Position numbers and translations under genes: made by a program. The notes under the pieces are model-generated. The model was not told the origin of the DNA. It worked only from the letters and a program-made list of their open reading frames with translations, and made no database searches. From Phaeotremella fagi (Eukaryota; Basidiomycota; Tremellomycetes; Tremellales; Phaeotremellaceae): a stretch of DNA of 64,000 nt. Of the stretch, positions 56,940 to 64,000 are shown piece after piece. Every line of letters begins with the position of its first letter. The first letter of the stretch is position 1. Where the stretch lies: contig BCHU01000002.1 of the NCBI GenBank assembly GCA_001599715.1, positions 2,232,001-2,296,000 of the forward strand. The letters are read 5' to 3'.

Positions 56940-59611
56940 ATGGAACGACATCTGTCTACGTTTATCAACATGCTCCATGAAGATCAGACTCGATACACGA
57001 CTCCCCGATCTCGATCAGCATCACCAAGGCAAACTTTGAGAAAGAAGAATGCTTGCCAGTATTGCTTCAGTCGCAAGGTATATATTTGTTTTTCTGCACC
57101 GAGTGGATCAACTGATGTCGTTAGATAAAATGTGATTTACAAGAACCCTCCTGCGGCAGTTGCTTGGCAGCAGCGAGGACTTGTGTTCCAGTTCGTAGAG
57201 CTGATAAACCTCGGTCAGTTGTTTTGTCCTTGAGTGACCTTTACTCACTCGACGTAGCCCAACAAATGATCGAATCCAAAACTTGGAAAGTAATTTGACC
57301 GATCTCCAAAGTTTTATTCATGGTCTAGCTTCTTCTTCACCGCAAGCCACACATGACAGTATACAGAACTGGATTCGGTGTCATGGAAACGTTGCTTCAG
57401 TTCAAAGCTCGTCGTCATCCCGTAGCAAGAAGAGTGCAGCGGTCACCCATGGTAAGGTTGTAAGAGTATCGAGCTTACTTTGCAGATTACACGTCGATTC
57501 CTTTCCCTTCCGATTTTTCGATTTCTTCTTCGGTTAATCCATACAATCACGGTCCAGGAGGGTGTGTAAGTGATGGCGAAACAAGACTCTTACTCTTAGA
57601 CAAATATCAGCACATGGTCCAACTTCTGCCCTGTTCGACGACCGCGGAGAACGAGATTTCGATGCAGACGATCAAGCGCAATGTTCAGGAATGACTGAGG
57701 CGGAGCTGGCAGACAGAGCTACATCCAAATGTGCAGAGGAAAGGCATCTTGAGATGATTAATTTGGCTTCTGGGAAACTTGATTGTGGGTATATTTTACT
57801 ATCTGACTGACGTCAGTCGATGGAGTTCCACCTGATCTTGCAATGCATCTGTTGGCTCTACACTGGAATCGGCAACATTTCGCTTTTTTGATATCGTATC
57901 GACCTCGTGAGTGGGCGAACGAGGTTCACGCTGATACCCAGTTTTCACTCGCGATATGGCCTGTGCAGGACCATATTTCTCAAAACTATTACTGAACGCA
58001 ATCTTCTTCTCCGTCTCAAAGTTTTCTGATCGCCCCGAGGTGTACGACGTCCCGACTGATCAGCAAACAGCAGGAAGAAGGTTTCTGAGAAGAATCAAGG
58101 AACTTTTGGGAGAAGCTTTAGATCAATCATCGATTCCTACGATTCAAGCAATGCTTTTACTCTCCAGTTCGCTGTTTGCTCTAGGAAATCAAAGTGCTGC
58201 TTGGGTCTACAGTGGTGTAGCTATCAGGATGATCTTTGATCTGGGTGAGTTTGAACATCTTTCCGTCTGAACAGACAGGCCTTCCGTACGACAGTTTACC
58301 CCGAGCATCAGCGGGGCTGCTTGCTCCTGAAGAGTTGGAAATCAGACGACGGGTAGTGTGGGCAGCTTTTGGTAGGTTCTCCTTGTTCACGCTGTGACCA
58401 CCACTGATCCTCTTCGTAGTATACGACAAGGTTATCTCTCTCTATCAAGGACGCGCTGTTTCGTTCCACGAAAATCAAATTCATGTTCCCCACCGATTTT
58501 TGGACCGATACGAAGAGCAGGAACTGTGGACACCTTTCGCTTTCCCTGCTAATCATCGCTACCCTGGTGCACCAGCAAGAGCCTTGAGTACATTCACCAG
58601 TGTATGCTCACTGTCAGTAATAATGGTAGGTACTCAGCAACGCCTGTAGCTAACACTTCAGGGTCGTATCATCACACATATCTATGCCGACCGGATTTCA
58701 CCTGAAAATCTAGGAGAACATCTAAGAAGACTCGATGAAAGCTTGGACAAATGGAAACAAGCGCTGCCTTCAGCAATAACAATGTCCGACGACACCACGA
58801 GTGCTGTCCCTCCACCTCATGTTCTATCTCTTCAGTGAGTTTTGAAAACTGCTTACCTGACAGTATCAGCTCGTTATACAACACCCTGGTGATTTTGCTT
58901 CATCGACCTTTTGTTGAAGTCAGTAATTTGTTCTGGATACTATGGTACTGACCCAACCAGACTGGCCATCGTCAACTCTCAGACCCGGCGATTGTCGAAG
59001 TTTCTTGGGCAAGATGTGAAGAGGCTGCTAAGGGAGCGACTAATATTCTTAGTCGGTATCGACAAACGTTCACACTGGCAAGAGCTCCATACATGATTGT
59101 AGGTAAACTTGATGATAAACCTGACTCTAGTCCTATCAAACGTATGTTGCTGCTACTATTCACGTTCGTATCGCTGCTCAGCGCGGTTCCCAATCCGAAG
59201 CTGGAAGATTACTTGGAGTTTGCTTGGAAGCTTTGCAGGAGAACGCCGTCACCAATCCAGGTGTGCGAAAGATGCACTCTACTATACTCGGTTTGATGAA
59301 CCGTCTCAACGTCCACCTTCCAAATACCGACGCCCTTGCTACTATATCGAATGGTAAGTGAGGCATCTAGTCTTGTACTGACACCACACGTAAGACATTG
59401 TTTTTACTGAAGATCTGGATCTCAGTGCGATTATACGGTACGTTAACAGCACATGTCAAATCTGAAAAGCTAACGTGCTTCTGATAGATCGTTCGGTGGT
59501 GATACCTCTGATCTGGCAAACTTGCCGTTTCCAGACCTTTCGACGAATTATCTGGTCAATTCTGATTCTCAGCAGGATAATTTGTTTGGATTTCTTGGGC
59601 TGTTGGAATGA
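56940..59611 (+). CDS. Zn2Cys6 transcription factor D
   Basis: The zinc cluster CQYCFSRK|IKCDLQEPSCGSCL is split by the first intron. A Ser-rich linker with a short leucine-containing stretch (RIQNLESNLTDLQSFIHGL) follows. The middle region has YFSKLLLNAIFFSVSKFS, RRFLRRIKELLGEAL, YDKVISLYQGRAVSFHENQI and IRSFGGDTSDLANLPFPDLS, ending FGFLGLLE before the stop at 59609-59611. Many short introns. A downstream ATG at 56971 is an alternative start. It is divergent from factor C. Confidence 0.8.
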
Positions 59612-59885
59612 ACTAGAGGTGTGGGGCTGTAATCATTCTACTTCTCGACCCGGGGACGTATTCGTCAACTATGCACGATGCTTGGTTTCACTGATTTCTA
59701 CATGAATAAGATTCGTGCGCGATACGGTATAAGGTAGGTTCTAAATAATGCTCAGGGATCATGAGATAATGTTTACACTTGTTGACGAATGCATAGGCCA
59801 AAGAGCTCAATATCAGAAGAAATAAACAAAACCCATCAAAACCTATCGAACCACTCCCCTCACCCACACATGGTACACAATGGCA

Positions 59886-61814
59886 CTATTCCTGCTCGAC
59901 ATGGGTAACAGTAGCCTTCTCGGAATCCTTACCCAATTCGAGACCAGCGACACCAGTATCCTCCCCATCGAAAAGAACGGCAATGTCCTCCAAGGTCAGA
60001 TTTTTGGTTTCAATAAGGAGGAAATAAGCAGTAACGAGTTCTGCAACCTGTACACCGATGAAGACCAAATAGTATTTCCATGAAATCGCCCCGTAAGCAA
60101 TAGGGTTGACTTGTTTGTCAGTACAATGGATATCGTAATATGAAACTTACCCAAGGCATTAAAGATGGAACCCAAAGTGTTGATAAACCCATAGATGGCC
60201 ATTCCCTTTGTACGAAGTTCGTAAGGGAGAATCTCAGGTAGATCTACCAATCAGTCTAATGTCCTCGGTCATCGCTTACAGAGAAACGGCATGGGGAACG
60301 CCCATAAGATAAATGAACCCGCAAAGAAGTAGAACGATGGCACTGCTACAATGGCAACTGTGTGATTGCCGGTATTGGCATAACCAGCCTATTTGTCAGG
60401 AGGACAACCCATCGCAACTTACGCTCAGACCGGTAAAGAGAGAACACGCAATGATTGTCGAGCAAAGACCGTATAGAACGAGGTTACGTCTTCCTGTTCT
60501 CTCGACGATCATACCACCTGTCACGGCGAGGAAGAAGTTGATGACGTATTTGCCAATGAGAATTCCTTGAACTTGAAGAGGTTGGTTGAATCCAAGTGAT
60601 TTTACCATCAACGGGGTGTAGTAGGCAAGCAAGTTGTTCTGGGTCGTGTAAGGAATAGTCACTGGTCAATTACTCACCCCGGTCATGGCAAGAACCCATC
60701 CCCACCACATACAGATCAACATACGACGGACGTTTCCAGGAGTCTTGAGAAAATCAGACCACCTTCCCTTCTTCACGGAGCTGTCGTATTCAAGCGCAGA
60801 CACGATCTCCATCATCTCGTTCACCACCAGTTCGTCGTTTTCGTCTCCGTTTGCGTGGAATTCAGCAAGGATGCGCAAAGCTTCAGGAGTTCTGCCTTTC
60901 TTCACCAACCAACGAGGAGACTCTGCCATCAAAGGAGTAAGACTGAAAATGAGGAGGGGAACACAACCTGTGGCTTGGAACAGAGTGAGCAGTCTCCAAG
61001 CCCAGTCGGAGGTCCAAGTAGCAAGTCCGAATCCAATCCAAGCCGCGATGAATGACCCCACGTAGTAGATGGCGTAGAAACACGCCTGAACTCTTGAGCG
61101 GAAACGAGGATGGGCAATCTCAGCCAACAAAGGCCCGGTTGAGATTTGGTAAAACGCAGTGGAGATACTGTGGTGGTCAGATTGCTTTTCAACAAAACAC
61201 GTACCCGAGGATAGCTCGCCCAGTGTTGAAACTAGCTTGATTGTTTCCAAACGCCGAGATGACAGGTCCGATGATCTAACGTAAGCATTGGCCGTGGTCA
61301 TCCACCTACACCTAGAGCAGAGGCAATCGCAACCATTGGCTTTCTTCCGTATCGGTCAGAGATCCAAGCACCAAGGAATGGAAAGCTACGACTTAGCAAG
61401 GAGCTCTGTCGTCGTCTACTTACATCAGCCCAGCTAACAATTGTCAGTCGTATCCTATTAAACGGTGTACTCACGATAGACATATGACGAGGTGATAAGA
61501 CCAAGTGTGATACCTGTGGGGTTTTGGAAAAATCTAGATCATAAGCTAATCGTATTACCTACTTTCACTTACGTGTTGAAAGATGGAATTCCTTGGCAGA
61601 TACTGATGAACGACGAGTCGTAACCAAATGAGAAGAGAGCAAAGTAGAGCATGAACACGTTCAACATGCATTTACGAAGTCCCTTGTCGTGCCACCATTT
61701 GGGAGCGGCGTTGTCTGTAATGGTCAGCTATGGCACATCACAAGACTCACTGTTCCAAGTGGACCAATGAGAGAGTTGCGCCGCGAGAGCTTCGTTCTGC
61801 TTCAAGTCTGGCAT
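59886..61814 (-). CDS. MFS sugar transporter (lactose/hexose permease-like)
   Basis: The start MPDLKQNEALAAQLSHWSTW leads to GLRKCMLNVFMLYFALFSFGYDSSFISICQG. Motifs of the sugar porter family are SDRYGRKP, RSRVQACFYAIYYVGSF, AESPRWLVKKGR, IVERTGRRNLVLYG, PEILPYELRTKGMA and LIETKNLTLEDIAVLFDGED. About nine exons; the stop is at 59886-59888. The order matches fungal lactose permease/hexose transporters of the plasma membrane. It converges on regulator D, which may control it. Confidence 0.85.
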
Positions 61815-62298
61815 TTTGAGATATCGAGAGGTGTGAGACAAAAATGATCTCCTGCCTGGTCAATATAAATAGTCAACCCGGTTCGCAGCTGGAGTGTTGT
61901 TTTCCGATTGGGAACCATGTAGAACTATTAATAGACGTGTCGAGACATGTGACTCTTCGAGGTTTTGTGGTCCTCCGTTTAAAGAGGAAAGTGGATAAGC
62001 TATGTGAATGGATGTTTGTGGGTTGGTTGGGGCGGGGAAACGGAAGCGAGGGGAAACTGCGGTTCTCCATGGATGCAAAGTTCGGGCCAGCAGAGTCCGA
62101 TTACCGATTTCAGGTGTATTCTGTTTTTAGAAATGAGAGGCTAGTCAAAGCGGATGGACAGTTTATATTGCCTTTTAGCAATACGACTTGTTGTTGCTAC
62201 AGGCCCAAATTTATGAACATCAACGTCCCCTGAAAGAGATACATCATAACCTTCATGCAAAGGGTACAAAACAAGACATGTCTAAACTCTACCTCAAT
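61815..62298. other. Promoter of the sugar transporter
   Basis: 484 bp without a clear gene. A TATA-like AATATAAAT (61863-61871, read leftward) lies about 50 bp from the transporter ATG. No other features. Confidence 0.4.
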
Positions 62299-63688
62299 CT
62301 AAACCACATAGAAACCAGTTCCTTCCATAAGCCTCCTTGCTGTACGGTACACACTTCCACTTCTGATGCAAACATGTCCAAAAGCGTCTGTGTAGGAATC
62401 ACCCTGAACAGCGATCAAACCACTCGCGTGGCCAATGACAATCCCTTCATTGGTCGTTTTGTTAACGCGACTTTGGGTGACGATTTCATTCAACAGCGTT
62501 CCCGGAATAGCAACCGCAGCACCGACACAAACAGCACCCGTCATTTGGATTCCAGGATGAGGTCGACCCATTGAATAAGGGCGAATAAGAATGTCGTGAG
62601 AATCGGCAGACAAGTACCTTGCATCTGTGGTGGTGTAGGAGCTGGGGACTGACACCATGGCGATTTTCGGTGTTGCTTGAATAGCCCTTGCTGCGTCTGG
62701 AGTAGTCGCCATACCCATCAAAACCGCTGCGTGCTCTCTGACCAGCAGGAGTTCGTCACGTACTGCGTTAAGCGCTGCGAGGGGTTCATCACCTGTGACA
62801 CCGAATTCACTCGCAAGTACAAATACAAAAGGATTCGCTGCGTCCACGCAACTGATGGTGTAGCTTTTGTTGCCAATCTTTAGTGTCTCCACGGCTTGAC
62901 CTGATGGAAGGAGTTTACCGGTCATGGCACCTGCTGGATTGAGAAAGTCGAGGCGTATTGGTGATGATGCCTTGCTGACCCCGTCAAGATTCATCTTTCC
63001 CCATTCCACCGGTTTTCCACCAGCGACTGAAAAAGTGGAGTCTATCAATCGATCGGTGTTTACACTGCAGATCAGTAGAGCTCATGATTATGCTTACTTT
63101 CGAATTCGCACAGTCACTTGCTGAAAGGTGTCGTCGCCATCAAAATTGAAGATGCCTTCTCTGACGTTTAGCGTTATTCCCTTCAGGACCTACTCGAACG
63201 CAAACGGTCCGACCCCACTGGCCATGTTGCCACAATTTCCTGAAAAGTCTAAGACATCTCCATCAACGGGTACTGGTGGTCAGCAAGACACAAAGTTTAC
63301 ACATACCCTGGACAAACAGGTAATCCACGTCCACTCCCTCAACCTCGCTAGGGGAAACAATGGCAATCTTGCTCACTGTACTCTCACCCCCTCCTAAACC
63401 ATCCAACTGTCGGCGGTTGGAATCTGGGCTTCCCATCAGGTTAAGCAGTATTGGTCCCCAGAGACTTCTATCCGATGGTAGATCCGACAGATGCAGGAAT
63501 AACCCCTTGGAAGTTCCAGCGCGCATCAAGACGGTTCGTAAAGAATAGCGACGAGGTGTGAGACGGGTAAGAACAGGCTGGGTTTGATTGCTATCTGTCT
63601 TCTCATTGATATAAAGAGTTGATTCTTGTGGTGGCGGTGATGGTGTCTGGATTGCAGATGAAATTGGTGAAACTGATTCTGATTTCAT
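62299..63688 (-). CDS. PrpF-type isomerase (4-oxalomesaconate tautomerase/methylaconitate isomerase family)
   Basis: The start is taken as the ATG at 63688 (MKSESVSPISSAIQ). The core RTVLMRAGTSKGLFLHLSDLP is the family entry motif, followed by RRQLDGLGGGESTVSKIAIV and GDVLDFSGNCGNMASGVGPFAFEEG. That last block contains the conserved Cys and spans two introns. The long exon ends with TGAVCVGAAVAIPGTLLNEIV and GHASGLIAVQG. The fold is diaminopimelate-epimerase-like, and members isomerise 2-methylaconitate or 4-oxalomesaconate in propionate or gallate-type breakdown. It is transcribed in the same direction as the sugar porter. The N-terminus beyond MKSESV is poorly conserved. Confidence 0.85.
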
Positions 63689-64000
63689 GTTGAATGTAGG
63701 ATCTTGATGTGGAACTGGATAAGAAGATGACACATGAAATGCACATTACGATTGTTCTGAAATATGCTACGGTGTCACAGCAACCGATAACAATGAAGAC
63801 CCGTTCTCCTTTGAAACAATCTTCGTACAAACAAACAATGTGTTGGAGTCTTGAACTTCACCCAAAAAGCTGCCACTCGTGTGCGGTTCGGACGCTCATA
63901 CACCGAACTGGCTTTGCCTTTTCGGCCGTGGAGACCCAGGGTCGTTTCCGCGACCATCTCCATTATATATTATAGTCAACACTGAACCAGCCATTATTCA
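63689..64000. other. Promoter of the PrpF-type gene, window edge
   Basis: No gene was seen. The last 40 bp are AT-rich (CATTATATATTATAG near 63961), possibly part of a more distant promoter. Confidence 0.4.

Overview
The window looks like nuclear DNA of a basidiomycete yeast, most likely a tremellomycete (Kwoniella/Cryptococcus type). Most genes are cut by many short GT-AG introns of about 30-65 bp, genes are closely packed on both strands, and codon use is moderate in GC. The protein families (fungal Zn2Cys6 and C2H2 regulators, D-serine dehydratase, tremellomycete-type secreted proteins, fungal MFS porters) also fit. No rRNA, tRNA, CRISPR array or intact transposon was recognised. Exon structures were assembled by hand from splice signals, reading phase and family motifs, so small exon-border errors are possible.

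Region 1 (1-23 kb) holds mostly core or housekeeping genes. These are a Virilizer-type m6A-writer subunit, a C2H2 transcription factor, and a D-amino-acid pair (D-serine dehydratase Dsd1 and an N-acyl-D-amino-acid deacylase). They are followed by a LURP-one/tubby-like protein, an allantoate-permease-family MFS porter, a LIM-binding-like regulator, a small mitochondrial membrane protein with micro-exons, a lipid-anchored small protein (possibly Ego1/LAMTOR1-like), a 1.9-kb gene-poor gap and a type II membrane glycosyltransferase.

Region 2 (23.5-35.9 kb) looks accessory. It has a tandem array of three secreted double-psi beta-barrel (RlpA/expansin-like) paralogs, and an intronless bacterial-type MarR-GNAT fusion that is a strong candidate for horizontal transfer. 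It also has a monocarboxylate-type MFS porter, an intronless FAD monooxygenase, a secreted Thr/Ser-rich protein and an NAD-dependent epimerase.

Region 3 (36-50.7 kb) looks like a sugar-acid/lactone catabolic neighbourhood. Two Zn2Cys6 regulators are followed by a 7-bladed lactonase, a class II aldolase, an SMP-30-type gluconolactonase, a small novel two-exon gene, a second Dal5-family porter, a secreted beta-propeller and a histidine phosphatase.

Region 4 (51-64 kb) contains a divergent pair of a glycerophosphodiester phosphodiesterase and a Git1-like glycerophosphodiester permease. Their shared 377-bp promoter carries two CACGTG (Pho4-type) sites, suggesting a phosphate-scavenging module. 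Next is a divergent pair of Zn2Cys6 regulators separated by about 150 bp, followed by a sugar porter and a PrpF-type isomerase. The last four genes may form another regulated catabolic cluster.
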